A stretch of DNA of 62,187 nucleotides. Source: Extibacter muris (GTDB lineage Bacteria; Bacillota; Clostridia; Lachnospirales; Lachnospiraceae). Made by a program: the position numbers and the translations under genes. The DNA is taken from positions 1 to 62,187 of the forward strand of contig NZ_SMMX01000017.1 of the NCBI RefSeq assembly GCF_004345005.1, written 5' to 3'. The notes beneath the pieces are model-generated. The model searched no databases and had not been told where the DNA came from. It was given only the letters and a program-made list of their open reading frames with translations. Positions 34,632 to 43,148 of the stretch are shown in pieces. Numbering within the stretch: position 1 is the first letter of the stretch; the number at the start of each line of letters is the position of its first letter.

Positions 34632-35353
34632 CTCTTTCCCTCCTCTGCCATATACCAGAGATATGCATCCTCAAGGTTATCGTACGGACTGTTTTCCACA
34701 ACTTCCTCTACTGTCCCTGTAATAATCTCTTTTCCCTGCTTTATGAGCATAATACGGTCACACAGGCTCTCTGCTTCTTCCATATAATGTGTGGTGAGGA
34801 ATATCGTCATCCCTCTTTCCTTTAATCCTTTCAACGTCTGCCATACTTCCCTGCGGGCCGCCGTGTCAAGTCCTGTCGTAAGTTCATCCAGAAACACAAG
34901 CTCCGGCCCCGGAAGCAGTGCAAGGACGACGGACAGCTTCTGGCGTTCTCCACCCGACAGCTTTTCTACCGGCTGCCTCATGAATTCCTCAAGCCTAAAC
35001 TGTCGCAGCAGTTCCCGGTAGTCCGCCGGAGACTCATAGAGCGCGGACAGCTCTTCGCATATCTCCTCCACCCGTATATTGTTTTGAAAATTAGATGACT
35101 GGAGCTGTACGCCGACACGCTCAAATATCTTCTTCCTCTTTGCCGCAGGATTCATCCCTACGATTTCAGCTGTGCCGCCGTCTGCTTTTTTTAGCCCGAG
35201 AGCAGTCTCAATTGTCGTGCTCTTGCCGGCCCCGTTAGGACCGAGCAGGCCGAACACTTCCTGCCTGTACACCTGAAACGACAGCTTATCCACCACGACT
35301 TTCTTCCCAAATCTCTTCGTAAGATTCTTTACCTTCATACATGATTCCACCAT
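34628..35353 (-). CDS. ABC-2 type exporter ATP-binding protein
   Basis: A 241-residue ATPase with Walker A GPNGAGKST near residues 38-46, signature LSGGERQKLSVVLALLPG and Walker B LVFLDELTTGLD. The Walker B has DEL where most family members have DEP. H-loop TTHYMEEAE is present. The ATG at 35351-35353 has AAGGAGG upstream. It is coupled to the permease gene, which is disrupted, so this ATPase probably has no membrane partner of its own. The MerR-like regulator beyond would have controlled the pair. Confidence 0.88.
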   Translation of the reverse strand: MVESCMKVKNLTKRFGKKVVVDKLSFQVYRQEVFGLLGPNGAGKSTTIETALGLKKADGGTAEIVGMNPAAKRKKIFERVGVQLQSSNFQNNIRVEEICEELSALYESPADYRELLRQFRLEEFMRQPVEKLSGGERQKLSVVLALLPGPELVFLDELTTGLDTAARREVWQTLKGLKERGMTIFLTTHYMEEAESLCDRIMLIKQGKEIITGTVEEVVENSPYDNLEDAYLWYMAEEGKR

Positions 35354-35420
35354 TTTTCCCTCCTTACAAAGATATCCTACAGTCTCCTCCAAGGTCAGGG
35401 TCAAGTGCTATTTCAAAAAA

Positions 35421-35449
35421 ACCGATAACCCGGCCAGCCGGTTATCGGT
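35421..35449 (-). terminator. Terminator of the small membrane peptide gene
   Basis: ACCGATAACC and GGTTATCGGT form a perfect 10-bp stem around CGGCCAGCC and are followed on the minus strand by seven T residues. The stem begins at the last base of the stop codon of the peptide gene, leaving no 3' spacer. Confidence 0.85.
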
Positions 35450-35562
35450 CATCTCTTCAAAGACATGCAGATTTCCACTATAGCAATACAAATTGTAATG
35501 ATAAGCCCCAGAAGCAAGGGCACTATCCCAACAAGCATGCAGCATTCATTTAAAATATACAT
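35449..35562 (-). CDS. Small hydrophobic membrane peptide, function unknown
   Basis: A 37-residue frame, MYILNECCMLVGIVPLLLGL then IITICIAIVEICMSLKR, with one transmembrane helix of about 22 residues and a short basic tail. GGGAGCGG lies 5-6 bases before the ATG at 35560-35562; an ATG six codons earlier is possible. A strong terminator begins right at its stop codon, which supports a dedicated short transcript. It is divergent from the XRE regulator at 35707, and two identical-geometry palindromes lie between. It could be a toxin-like peptide, a small transporter partner or a signalling peptide; nothing in the sequence decides. Confidence 0.5.
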   Translation of the reverse strand: MYILNECCMLVGIVPLLLGLIITICIAIVEICMSLKR

Positions 35563-35598
35563 AATGTCCGCTCCCATCATTCTACAATAGTTTAATTC

Positions 35599-35617
35599 TG
35601 ACATCTACAAGATGTCA
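35599..35617. promoter_or_regulatory. XRE-type operator, site 1
   Basis: TGACATCTACAAGATGTCA: TGACA and TGTCA separated by 9 bases, with 8-bp perfect arms overall. It lies 37 bases upstream of the peptide gene start. Confidence 0.6.
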
Positions 35618-35651
35618 TATTTTCATTTATTTTAACATAAACTAAAAATAA

Positions 35652-35670
35652 TGACAAGTAGTGAATGTCA
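35652..35670. promoter_or_regulatory. XRE-type operator, site 2
   Basis: TGACAAGTAGTGAATGTCA repeats the TGACA-N9-TGTCA geometry of site 1, 53 bp away centre to centre, and lies 36 bases before the XRE start codon. The flanks AA and TT extend the arms to 7 bp. Confidence 0.6.
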
Positions 35671-35706
35671 TTTTGTTCAACACCACCTATGACGGAGGGC
35701 TTCTCA

Positions 35707-35958
35707 ATGTATAAAAATAAAACTACGAGCGGGAAAAATAACTTATGCGGCAATAAGCTCAGCATACTTAGAAAGCAGCTGACCCCCAAAGTATCGCAGC
35801 GGGCGTTTGCAGATAAGCTGCAGCTGAAAGGAATCGATTTAGATAAGAACGCGATACAAAGAATTGAATGCGGAAAAAGATTTGTGACAGATATAGAGCT
35901 CAAAGCGTTTGCCCAGATTCTGAATACGACTGCCGATGAACTGCTCAGCGGGGAGTAA
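35707..35958 (+). CDS. XRE-family helix-turn-helix regulator
   Basis: An 83-residue DNA-binding protein made of a single HTH_3 domain (about residues 17-80: LSILRKQLTPKVSQRAFADK, then GIDLDKNAIQRIECGKRF and AFAQILNTTADELLSG). It has no effector domain. I chose the ATG at 35707 because GGAGGG lies 7 bases upstream. Two palindromes upstream fit autoregulation together with control of the divergent small membrane peptide. A bidirectional terminator follows. Similar short XRE proteins are widespread in Lachnospiraceae. Confidence 0.85.
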   Translation: MYKNKTTSGKNNLCGNKLSILRKQLTPKVSQRAFADKLQLKGIDLDKNAIQRIECGKRFVTDIELKAFAQILNTTADELLSGE

Positions 35959-35972
35959 CATGCAGCATAGGT

Positions 35973-36009
35973 AAAAGCCCATAGGACACGCCTTATCCTA
36001 TGGGCTTTT
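35973..36009. terminator. Bidirectional terminator between the XRE gene and the FGGY operon
   Basis: AAAAGCCCATAGGA and TCCTATGGGCTTTT form a perfect 14-bp stem around a 9-base loop. It serves the XRE gene on the plus strand and the sugar kinase operon on the minus strand. Confidence 0.85.
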
Positions 36010-36014
36010 GTCAA

Positions 36015-37517
36015 TCATATCTTTACAAGTGCCTTAAACTCATCCTTCAATGCCTTGTACGATTCCACATATATGTGATACATCTCCCGGTAAGGCTCTA
36101 CCCATTCTTTTACCGGTTCCACCGTACGTTTTATCTTAAGGCTGGCAGCCGATGCCTCTTCCGGGCTTTCGTATTCTCCCATAAAGGCGGCATTCATGTA
36201 GGACAGTCCTCCGGGCGCACCCAGGTTTACTTCCGGCAGCTTGATTTCCTTATCAATCACAGAGGCCTTGATTTTCAGCCAGATGTCGCTCTTGCTGCAG
36301 CCGCCGCAGCAGATGATATCGTGGATTGGAATTCCGATTTTAACCGCCTGGTCCAGATTGTCCTTCAGCGCAAAGCAAGTTCCTTCCATAATAGAGCGCA
36401 CCATCTCCGCCCGGTTCGTATTCAGGTTCAGCCCTATGAAGGTACCTCTCGCGTCCGGATCCCAGATAGGGGCCCTCTCCCCGGCCATATAAGGGAGGAA
36501 TATTATCTTTGACGGATATTTGGCCATCTTTTCTATCTCTCTGTTGATCCGCTGATAGGAATCTTTCCTGATGGTCTCTCCGCCATACAGCGCGTCCCTG
36601 AACCACTTAAGAGACCCGCCTGCCGTATTCATCGCCCCATAGAGGATAGTGCTGTTCTCTCCCCTTCCTTTCAGGTATGACAGTTCCCGCGCCGTAACCA
36701 GCTTATCAAATCCGATCAGTACGACAGAGCTCGTACCGCTCATCTCCGCTATCCTGCCCCCTTCATATACCCCTGCTTCCAGACCTGCCGCCGTGGCATC
36801 CACGGCCCCGGCCAGTACCGCTGTCTTGACAGAAAGTCCTGTGAGCGCCGCCGCTTCTGCCGATACGGTACCTATCGGTTCACAGCACCGGTACACATCC
36901 GGCATCAGAGAGGCTTCCGCGCCGATTGCATTTAACAGCTCATCGCTCCAGCAGTTATGACGTATATCGTATATCTGGGTCAGCGAAGCATGCGTGTCGT
37001 CTATAGAAAACGTTCCGGTCAGCTTATAATTGATATATCCGTTTACCTGGAGCACCTTGTGGCACTTATCCATGACTTCCGGCTTGTGGCGAAGAAACCA
37101 CATGAGTTCTGTCAAAGTAAAATAGGTGTCGAGGCGGTTCCCGGTAATATCGAATATCTTATCCTCCCCTACTTCTTCCTTTATAATCTCGTACTCTTCC
37201 TTGCTTCTCCTGTCCATCCAGATCAGCGCATCATGCAGCGGCCTTCCGTCCTTGTCCACCGGAAGTACGGCAGGCGCCTGGCTGCTTACCGATATGACCT
37301 TGATATCTTCCGGATTGACCCAGCTTTTTGCCAGTACCATACGAATGCACTGTACGGCCGCATCCCACCAGTTCTCAGGATTCTGCTGTACCCAGGAAGG
37401 CTCCGGCAGAAGCGTTTCATATTCTTTTCCCGCCTCCGCGGCCACCTGAGGGCCTTCTCTGAACAAGATACATTTGACCGTTGTCGTCCCAATATCTATC
37501 CCTATGGAATACCGCAC
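36015..37517 (-). CDS. FGGY-family carbohydrate kinase (xylulokinase-like)
   Basis: A 500-residue FGGY kinase. The N-terminal phosphate loop IGIDIGTTTVKCILF (residues 4-18), the WMDRRSKEE segment with the catalytic-site Asp near residue 100, GAVDATAAGLEAGVYEGG and the C-terminal IICCGGCSKSDIWLKIKAS are in the expected order. It would phosphorylate a ketose or related compound. It is the last gene of the SorC-controlled operon, which has a second FGGY kinase at its head. The two are only distantly alike, so they likely act on different intermediates. Substrate unknown. Confidence 0.9.
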   Translation of the reverse strand: MRYSIGIDIGTTTVKCILFREGPQVAAEAGKEYETLLPEPSWVQQNPENWWDAAVQCIRMVLAKSWVNPEDIKVISVSSQAPAVLPVDKDGRPLHDALIWMDRRSKEEYEIIKEEVGEDKIFDITGNRLDTYFTLTELMWFLRHKPEVMDKCHKVLQVNGYINYKLTGTFSIDDTHASLTQIYDIRHNCWSDELLNAIGAEASLMPDVYRCCEPIGTVSAEAAALTGLSVKTAVLAGAVDATAAGLEAGVYEGGRIAEMSGTSSVVLIGFDKLVTARELSYLKGRGENSTILYGAMNTAGGSLKWFRDALYGGETIRKDSYQRINREIEKMAKYPSKIIFLPYMAGERAPIWDPDARGTFIGLNLNTNRAEMVRSIMEGTCFALKDNLDQAVKIGIPIHDIICCGGCSKSDIWLKIKASVIDKEIKLPEVNLGAPGGLSYMNAAFMGEYESPEEASAASLKIKRTVEPVKEWVEPYREMYHIYVESYKALKDEFKALVKI

Positions 37518-37533
37518 TTTTTATCCCTCCATT

Positions 37534-38586
37534 CTAGGAGAGCACCTCCGGATTACAGATAAACCGGGGAGGTTCTCCAGCAAGCAGCTTCTTCACATCA
37601 TGTAACGTAATATCTGTCTGGTGTCCTACGATGTCCCTCGCGGATCCTGCCAGATGAGGGGTCAGCACTACATTTTTCAGGCCAAGGAACTTGTCACCTG
37701 AGGGAATCGGCTCAACCGGATATACGTCCAGCCCCGCCCCCGCGATCCTGTTTTCTTTCAAAGCGTCGTATAAGGCATCGTAATCGAGCACTTTGGCTCT
37801 TGCCGTATTCACAAAGTAAGCAGTCGGTTTCATAAGCGCGATTTTTTCTCTGCTGATAAGACCTTCTGTTTCAGGGACGACATTACAGTTGACACTGATA
37901 AAATCCGAATCTTTCATCACCGTATCAAGATCCGCCTTTTTTGCTCCCAGATAATCCATATCCTTCTGGCTTACATATGGGTCATATATGAGGAGTTCCA
38001 TGCCGAGCGCCCTTGCACGTCCGGCCACCTCCCTCCCTATCATGCCAAAGCCCACCTGTCCGAACGTCTTCTGGTACATCTCCGGCCCTCCTCCGTAGAG
38101 GGCGAACGGCGCATCCGGATCCATGGACCACTCGGACATCGTCTCGGCGCGCCTGCCGCTGCCGTCTTTGTAGGATACTCCTGTCAGCTCATCCGTATAT
38201 TTTAACAGATGGTCTGTAAGGCTTATATTTTTAGATATGCACATGAGAAGCGCAATGGTGTGCTCTGCCACCGCTATGGCATTACGTCCTCCTGCCCGCA
38301 GCACAGGAATCTTCTTTTTCGTGGCAGCCTCGATGTCTATGCTCGCAAAGGCTTCGTTACGGCAGCACACGATAATTTTCAATCGGTCAGCCGCTTCGAT
38401 CACTTCATCCGTTATATCCTCAAATTCTGTGATGAGGAGCTCTATCCCCTTTATCTTTTCTTTCAGTTCGGACTCCGGCATCTTCTCTCCCGTCACGCCA
38501 TAGCCGGCAAATGCATAATCCTTAGTGACCGTTTCCAGCAATTCGGTATATTTCTTGTCAAACCTAGCCGTAATCAGCGTTTTCAT
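37534..38586 (-). CDS. D-isomer-specific 2-hydroxyacid dehydrogenase
   Basis: A 350-residue NAD-dependent dehydrogenase related to SerA/phosphoglycerate dehydrogenases. The Rossmann motif is GFGMIGREVAGRARALG (about residues 187-203). Catalytic residues are seen in NTARAKVLDYDAL (Arg), then a Glu region and LTPHLAGSARD (His). Such enzymes reduce 2-keto acids or oxidise 2-hydroxy acids. The ATG at 38584-38586 has GAGAGGGG upstream and avoids overlap with the aldolase gene before it. It is one of two paralogous dehydrogenases in this operon. Confidence 0.88.
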   Translation of the reverse strand: MKTLITARFDKKYTELLETVTKDYAFAGYGVTGEKMPESELKEKIKGIELLITEFEDITDEVIEAADRLKIIVCCRNEAFASIDIEAATKKKIPVLRAGGRNAIAVAEHTIALLMCISKNISLTDHLLKYTDELTGVSYKDGSGRRAETMSEWSMDPDAPFALYGGGPEMYQKTFGQVGFGMIGREVAGRARALGMELLIYDPYVSQKDMDYLGAKKADLDTVMKDSDFISVNCNVVPETEGLISREKIALMKPTAYFVNTARAKVLDYDALYDALKENRIAGAGLDVYPVEPIPSGDKFLGLKNVVLTPHLAGSARDIVGHQTDITLHDVKKLLAGEPPRFICNPEVLS

Positions 38587-38600
38587 ACCACTTTCCCCTC

Positions 38601-39254
38601 TCATCTCTGCCCGTACTTGTTTAAAAAGAAATCGTGGAAAAAGTCAATATCTTCCTGGGATATTTCCACGCCGCCACCGATGCTCTGGCTGTTGATATAT
38701 ACCATGGCCGCCTTTTCCAGCACCTGGGAACCGACGTATGCCTCCGGAAGCGTCCTCCCTACCGTAATGGCTCCATGATTGGCGATCAGGGCTCCTGCCC
38801 TGCATTTTAATGCCCCGACTACGGCTTCTGCCATCTCCTTTGTCCCCGGCATCGTATATGCGGCAAGACGCACATCGCCTCCCAGGATCTGAACCTGGTC
38901 GTCGCAGATAGGCGGGATGGACTTTCTGGCCGCGGCTACCGTGAGAGCGTAGGTAGAATGCGTATGCATGATGCCATTTACTTCCGGCCGGTCCAGATAA
39001 ATAGCGGCGTGCACGACCGCTTCGACAGAAGGCTTCAAGCTTCCTTCATACGCAAGTGTTTTCATATTGACGATCACCATCTCCTCCGCGGCAAGCCGCT
39101 CGTAATCCATGCCGGACGGCGTGATTACCATATGCTCGTCATCTACCCTGCCTGATATGTTTCCCCACGTGCCGGCTACGAGCCCGCTGTGGTACATCTC
39201 CAGGGCCGTATTGCACACTTCGGTCTGCATCAGTTTCGCTTTTTCTCTGTTCAT
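38601..39254 (-). CDS. Class II aldolase (L-fuculose-phosphate-aldolase family)
   Basis: A 217-residue zinc aldolase/epimerase family protein. GTWGNISGRV (residues 29-38) and TPSGMDYERL form the phosphate site, NGIMHTHSTYALTVAA gives two zinc-binding His near residues 95-97, and ANHGAITVG with a later His completes the site. The family cleaves ketose 1-phosphates to dihydroxyacetone phosphate plus an aldehyde, or decarboxylates keto acid phosphates (OtnC type). It sits between the two hydroxyacid dehydrogenase genes. A kinase product from the same operon is the likely substrate. Confidence 0.88.
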   Translation of the reverse strand: MNREKAKLMQTEVCNTALEMYHSGLVAGTWGNISGRVDDEHMVITPSGMDYERLAAEEMVIVNMKTLAYEGSLKPSVEAVVHAAIYLDRPEVNGIMHTHSTYALTVAAARKSIPPICDDQVQILGGDVRLAAYTMPGTKEMAEAVVGALKCRAGALIANHGAITVGRTLPEAYVGSQVLEKAAMVYINSQSIGGGVEISQEDIDFFHDFFLNKYGQR

Positions 39255-39272
39255 CTTTCTTCCTCCATCTTC

Positions 39273-40310
39273 TTAATATCTGTACTGATATAACAGATGT
39301 TCTCCTTTGAGGAACCTCTTTATATCAGATACGATCTGTTTGGTATGGTTCACAAGCACATCGTCGGTCGCCCCCGCGATATGGGGCGTGACGACCACGT
39401 TGTCAAGTTCTGTAATATACGGATGGTTCCCCGCGATCGGCTCGCTTGCATATACGTCAAATGCAGCTCCTGCAATCCTTCTATCTCTCAGGGCTTCTAT
39501 GAGGGCCGCCTCGTCAAGGATGGCTCCCCTCGATGCATTGATAAAATACGCGGTAGGTTTCATCAATGCGATCCGTTCCCGGCTGATGATTCCTGTCGTC
39601 TCCGGTGTCACTTTCATATGGCAAGTAATGAAATCGGATTCTCTCATCAGCTCTTCTACCGATGCCGCTTTTCTTATCCCTATCTCTTCTATCTCTACTT
39701 CACCGACAAAGGGATCGAACACCAGAAGTTCCATGCCAAAGGCCCTGGCAATGCGTCCGACCCTGCGGCCGATGCTGCCATAGCCCAGGATGCCGAGCGT
39801 CTTTCCTTTCAGCTGCGTCCCTTTGAACACCATGTATGGGGCATCCAATTTCATATCCCAGATTACATCGGCTTTCAGGCCATCCTTTGTCTCCTTCCTG
39901 ACATCCGGGCTCCCTGTGTATTTCCCATCTTTTAATGCTTTATAAGCCATAGGTATCTTCCTCGCAGCCGACAGCATCAGCCCTATCGTCATCTCCGCAG
40001 TCGAGTCGGAGTTGCGCCCCGGCGTATAAAGGACGGGGATTTCCCGCTCCCTGGCTGCCGCCATGTCCACATTTACCGGGGTGGCTCTCGTGCAGGCGAT
40101 CAATTTGAGATTTTCTGCATGTTCGATTACGTTTCTTGTGATGTCATCGTAGCTGGTGATGATCATGTCCACATCTCTTGTCTTTTCCATCAGCTCTTCT
40201 TCCGGCATCTTAGGAAGGCCAAGCGCCCATCCGTCTTTTATGACCTCCCCGGCCTGATACAGCGGTTTCAGTTCCTCTTCATCGTACTCGGCGGTAAAAA
40301 ATATCTTCAT
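39273..40310 (-). CDS. D-isomer-specific 2-hydroxyacid dehydrogenase
   Basis: A 345-residue paralogue of the dehydrogenase at 37534-38586. The NAD-binding motif is LGILGYGSIGRRVGRIARAF (about residues 178-197), the catalytic Arg is in INASRGAILDEAAL and the His in VTPHIAGATDD. It follows the first FGGY kinase by 3 bases, so translation is likely coupled. Having two such dehydrogenases around an aldolase suggests that an acid, rather than a simple sugar, is an intermediate. The exact reaction is not known. Confidence 0.88.
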   Translation of the reverse strand: MKIFFTAEYDEEELKPLYQAGEVIKDGWALGLPKMPEEELMEKTRDVDMIITSYDDITRNVIEHAENLKLIACTRATPVNVDMAAAREREIPVLYTPGRNSDSTAEMTIGLMLSAARKIPMAYKALKDGKYTGSPDVRKETKDGLKADVIWDMKLDAPYMVFKGTQLKGKTLGILGYGSIGRRVGRIARAFGMELLVFDPFVGEVEIEEIGIRKAASVEELMRESDFITCHMKVTPETTGIISRERIALMKPTAYFINASRGAILDEAALIEALRDRRIAGAAFDVYASEPIAGNHPYITELDNVVVTPHIAGATDDVLVNHTKQIVSDIKRFLKGEHLLYQYRY

Positions 40311-40313
40311 ATA

Positions 40314-41843
40314 TTAATCCTCCTTGATGGCTTTGATTTTCTTGTTCATCTGATGCCTGTAGTCCCATATTTCCTGATTATGTATCCGGACCTTTCTATA
40401 CAGTTCATATAAGAAATCGTATTTCTCAACATTCGGCGGATCCGGAAGATAGATATGTTTGAACGTACAGGCTTTTCCTGCGGCATCATCATAGTCCCTG
40501 TACAGTCCCTGGCTTACGCCGGCCATAAGCGCCACGCCTTTTGCCCCCAGTTCTTCACCGGCCGGAATCATAACTTTCATACCGGTCACGTCTGCAATCA
40601 TCTGGGCCCATACCGGGCTTTTGGCCCCGCCTCCGGCGAGGTATATCGTTCCGCTTTTATCTACGTGCTGCAGGCAGTCCCGGATGGAAAGGCTGATGCC
40701 TTCGTACACGGCCCGGATCAGATGGTCTCTCGTAGTCACCTGGCTGATGCCGAAGAAGCTTGCTCTCGCATACGGGTGATAGAAGGGGGCGCGCTCCCCT
40801 GCCACGCTGATGTAGGGGTGATACACGACGCCGCCGCATCCGACCGGCGTCCTGTCTACGATTCTGTCTATTTCATCAAAGTCTTTTGTAAGCGCTATGT
40901 TCTCTAGCATCCAGTCGATATTCGGCGTCCCGTTAAGCGTAGGCTGCAGCTCCACGTACAGATTGCCCAGAGGATGCTTTTCATATCTTGTATTCTCTGC
41001 TCCGAAATGGCAGTCCTCTTTTTTCAGAACTATTTCGCTTGCACACGTCGTGCCGAGAATCACACAGACATCTTTTTCATGGATCGCCCCGAGCCCTACC
41101 GCTGTCGCAGAAGTATCCAGCGCCCCTGCGATAACCGGCGTACCCCTTTTCAGCCCCACTTCGTCGGCAAAGGAATCCAGGACAGCCCCTACCACTTGAT
41201 CAGACCGGACCGGTTCCGGAAGGTAGCTTCTGTATTCGTATATGTCCAATGCTTCCATCAGCTCTTTTGCGATAGCTCCGCTCCTGACATCTACCAGGGA
41301 AGTAAGGCTGTCCGTAATCTCAGCCCTTATCTCACCGGTCATCTTATAGCGTATCCAGTCTTTGCAGAATATGAGATGTTCCGCCTGATCGAGTATCTCT
41401 CTCCGGTTATTCTTCATCCATTTTAAAAGAATCATCTGATTGCCAAGGAGCGGCGGCGTACCGGTAGTCGTATGATAGCGCCTGCCGATTTCCGGATGGT
41501 CATCTGTAATTGCCTTTACCTCATCCACCGCTCTGCCGTCGCACCACAGTATCGCGTTCTGTACCGGGTTCCCTTCGCTGTCGATCAGCCAGCAGCCTTC
41601 CCCCTGACCTGTCACGCCGACTGCGATTACTTCATCGTGGATGCCTGTCCCTTCCTCTATGGCACCCTTTACGCACTGCTTCACTTTTTCCCATATCAGG
41701 TCCATATCCTGTTCCATCTGGTTCGCAGTTCCATTGGCTGTCCTGCTTTCCATGCTGGACACGCACACTTCATTGCCGCATTCATCAAATAAGACAGCCT
41801 TTACATTTGATGTCCCGGCATCAATTCCAAGAATATATTTCAT
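40314..41843 (-). CDS. FGGY-family carbohydrate kinase
   Basis: A 509-residue FGGY kinase, first gene of the SorC operon. The phosphate loop is LGIDAGTSNVKAVLFD (residues 4-19), VTGQGEGCWLID and ILWCDGRAVDEV (catalytic Asp near 96) follow, then GALDTSATAVGLG and the C-terminal IYLAGGGAKSPVWAQMIADV. Some close-looking relatives are erythritol or autoinducer-2 kinases, both often next to SorC regulators and class II aldolases, but the sequence does not decide. A TTGACA/TATACT promoter and a large inverted repeat precede it. Confidence 0.9.
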   Translation of the reverse strand: MKYILGIDAGTSNVKAVLFDECGNEVCVSSMESRTANGTANQMEQDMDLIWEKVKQCVKGAIEEGTGIHDEVIAVGVTGQGEGCWLIDSEGNPVQNAILWCDGRAVDEVKAITDDHPEIGRRYHTTTGTPPLLGNQMILLKWMKNNRREILDQAEHLIFCKDWIRYKMTGEIRAEITDSLTSLVDVRSGAIAKELMEALDIYEYRSYLPEPVRSDQVVGAVLDSFADEVGLKRGTPVIAGALDTSATAVGLGAIHEKDVCVILGTTCASEIVLKKEDCHFGAENTRYEKHPLGNLYVELQPTLNGTPNIDWMLENIALTKDFDEIDRIVDRTPVGCGGVVYHPYISVAGERAPFYHPYARASFFGISQVTTRDHLIRAVYEGISLSIRDCLQHVDKSGTIYLAGGGAKSPVWAQMIADVTGMKVMIPAGEELGAKGVALMAGVSQGLYRDYDDAAGKACTFKHIYLPDPPNVEKYDFLYELYRKVRIHNQEIWDYRHQMNKKIKAIKED

Positions 41844-41915
41844 CTTACAGCCTCCCGAAAGCTATCACGAACTAATCTTCCTGTTTCCTGGCATACTTGT
41901 TATCTTAAGACAATG

Positions 41916-41946
41916 TTACAAATGTAATATATTCTTACATTTGTAA
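41916..41946. promoter_or_regulatory. SorC-type operator at the kinase operon promoter
   Basis: TTACAAATGTAA and TTACATTTGTAA are exact inverted repeats separated by TATATTC; each 12-bp arm is itself a TTACA-N2-TGTAA palindrome. SorC regulators are tetramers, which fits four half-sites. It begins at the transcription start and would block the operon. Confidence 0.8.
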
Positions 41947-41950
41947 TTTC

Positions 41951-41978
41951 AGTATATCACCTCGTACGTTTTTGTCAA
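41951..41978 (-). promoter_or_regulatory. Promoter of the SorC-controlled kinase-dehydrogenase-aldolase operon
   Basis: TTGACA, 16 bases, TATACT on the minus strand, about 110 bases before the first kinase start codon. The SorC-type operator lies directly downstream of the -10 box. Confidence 0.75.
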
Positions 41979-41998
41979 TTCATTTCTATAAATAAAAA

Positions 41999-42031
41999 AG
42001 CGCTATCTGAACCCCCTGTTCAGATAACGCT
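41999..42031 (-). terminator. Terminator of the sorC-type gene
   Basis: AGCGCTATCTGAAC and GTTCAGATAACGCT pair over 14 bp with one wobble and are followed on the minus strand by TTTTTTATT. It separates the regulator gene from the kinase operon promoter. Confidence 0.85.
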
Positions 42032-42059
42032 GTATTTTCTTCTTTATTGTATTAATATA

Positions 42060-42992
42060 TTAAAAGCTGTCCATAACCTGCCTTGCCGTCGTCACGTCTA
42101 CTATCAGCGTGTTGATGGTTCCCGTACAAAGGGCCGCCTGTATTGCCTCCACTTTCTGCGCGCCGCTTGCAATCAGGACGGTATTCTTAATTCCTTTCAG
42201 ACACTCCATATCTGCATTTAAAAGCCTGTCGCTCAAGGGACAGTTGTCCCAGCTTCCGTCTTTCCTGATCGGATTCATGGCGATATCTCCCACAAATCCA
42301 CGTTCTCTCAGAATCCGCACGTCATTTCTCGTTATGTGGCCGCTCGTACACATGGTAGACTGTTCTGTAAGCTCTCCTACCCCAAGCAGCGCCACATCGC
42401 ACTTCTGCATAAGCTCACAGGATACCTTGATGCTTCTTTCCTCCATAAGCCATTTTTTCGTCTCTGCGTGTTCCACCACAACCGGGGCGTACAGCATATA
42501 GCTTGGGCAGTCCAGCCTGTTGGCAAGCCCTCTGGCAATTTCATCCGACTTCTCCACGAAGTCCTCTATGTTCTGTGCACCGATAAGCTGTACCACCCGG
42601 CATTCGCTGCGCCTTTTAAATTCCATCTGCTTGACGACTTCCGACAGGGTATGCCCCCAGGATACACCGATGATATCCCCCTGCTTGATATTTTCATCCA
42701 GGTACTGGGCTGCTACATTGGCAACTTTGTAGATTGCGGTGCTACTTTCCCCGTAATCTTCTGTAACGAGCACCTCCTTCAATCCAAAACGCTCCTCTAT
42801 CCTGCACTCCAGCTCCACATTATCCCGCTCATAACCGTGGATATTGATATTTACAACGTCCAGATCTATAAGAGAGCTGATAATCTGGTTCACTTTCTGC
42901 CTCGTAAAAGAAAGACGCTTCGCGATCTCATCCTGGGTCATTCCAAGCGTATAATACCAATACGCTATTTTTATATACAGGTTCCTTTTCAT
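42060..42992 (-). CDS. SorC-family sugar-binding transcriptional regulator
   Basis: A 310-residue SorC/DeoR-type regulator. The N-terminal HTH (about residues 8-50) reads AYWYYTLGMTQDEIAKRLSF, then TRQKVNQIISSL. The sugar-binding domain includes GVSWGHTLSEVVKQM, VVQLIGAQNIEDF and ALLGVGELTEQSTMC, the phosphosugar site of the family. It lies upstream of the FGGY kinase operon on the same strand but with its own terminator. The double palindrome at 41916-41946 is its likely operator, and the effector is probably a phosphorylated intermediate made by the kinases. Confidence 0.92.
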   Translation of the reverse strand: MKRNLYIKIAYWYYTLGMTQDEIAKRLSFTRQKVNQIISSLIDLDVVNINIHGYERDNVELECRIEERFGLKEVLVTEDYGESSTAIYKVANVAAQYLDENIKQGDIIGVSWGHTLSEVVKQMEFKRRSECRVVQLIGAQNIEDFVEKSDEIARGLANRLDCPSYMLYAPVVVEHAETKKWLMEERSIKVSCELMQKCDVALLGVGELTEQSTMCTSGHITRNDVRILRERGFVGDIAMNPIRKDGSWDNCPLSDRLLNADMECLKGIKNTVLIASGAQKVEAIQAALCTGTINTLIVDVTTARQVMDSF

Positions 42993-43087
42993 AGTGCCTC
43001 CTTGTTAAAAACCTAACTATATTCTTATCTTAATTAGAGTATAACATTGCTTCTTTATATTTTCCACTTATTGTTTGCAGCCAAAAA

Positions 43088-43120
43088 AACCCAAAATGCC
43101 CTAAACAGGCACCTTGGGTT
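43088..43120 (-). terminator. Terminator of the dha operon
   Basis: AACCCAA and TTGGGTT flank an inner GCC/GGC stem, and seven T residues follow on the minus strand. It lies about 30 bases after the dhaL stop. Confidence 0.75.
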
Positions 43121-43148
43121 GATGTTCTAATGTAGTTCATTACATGCG

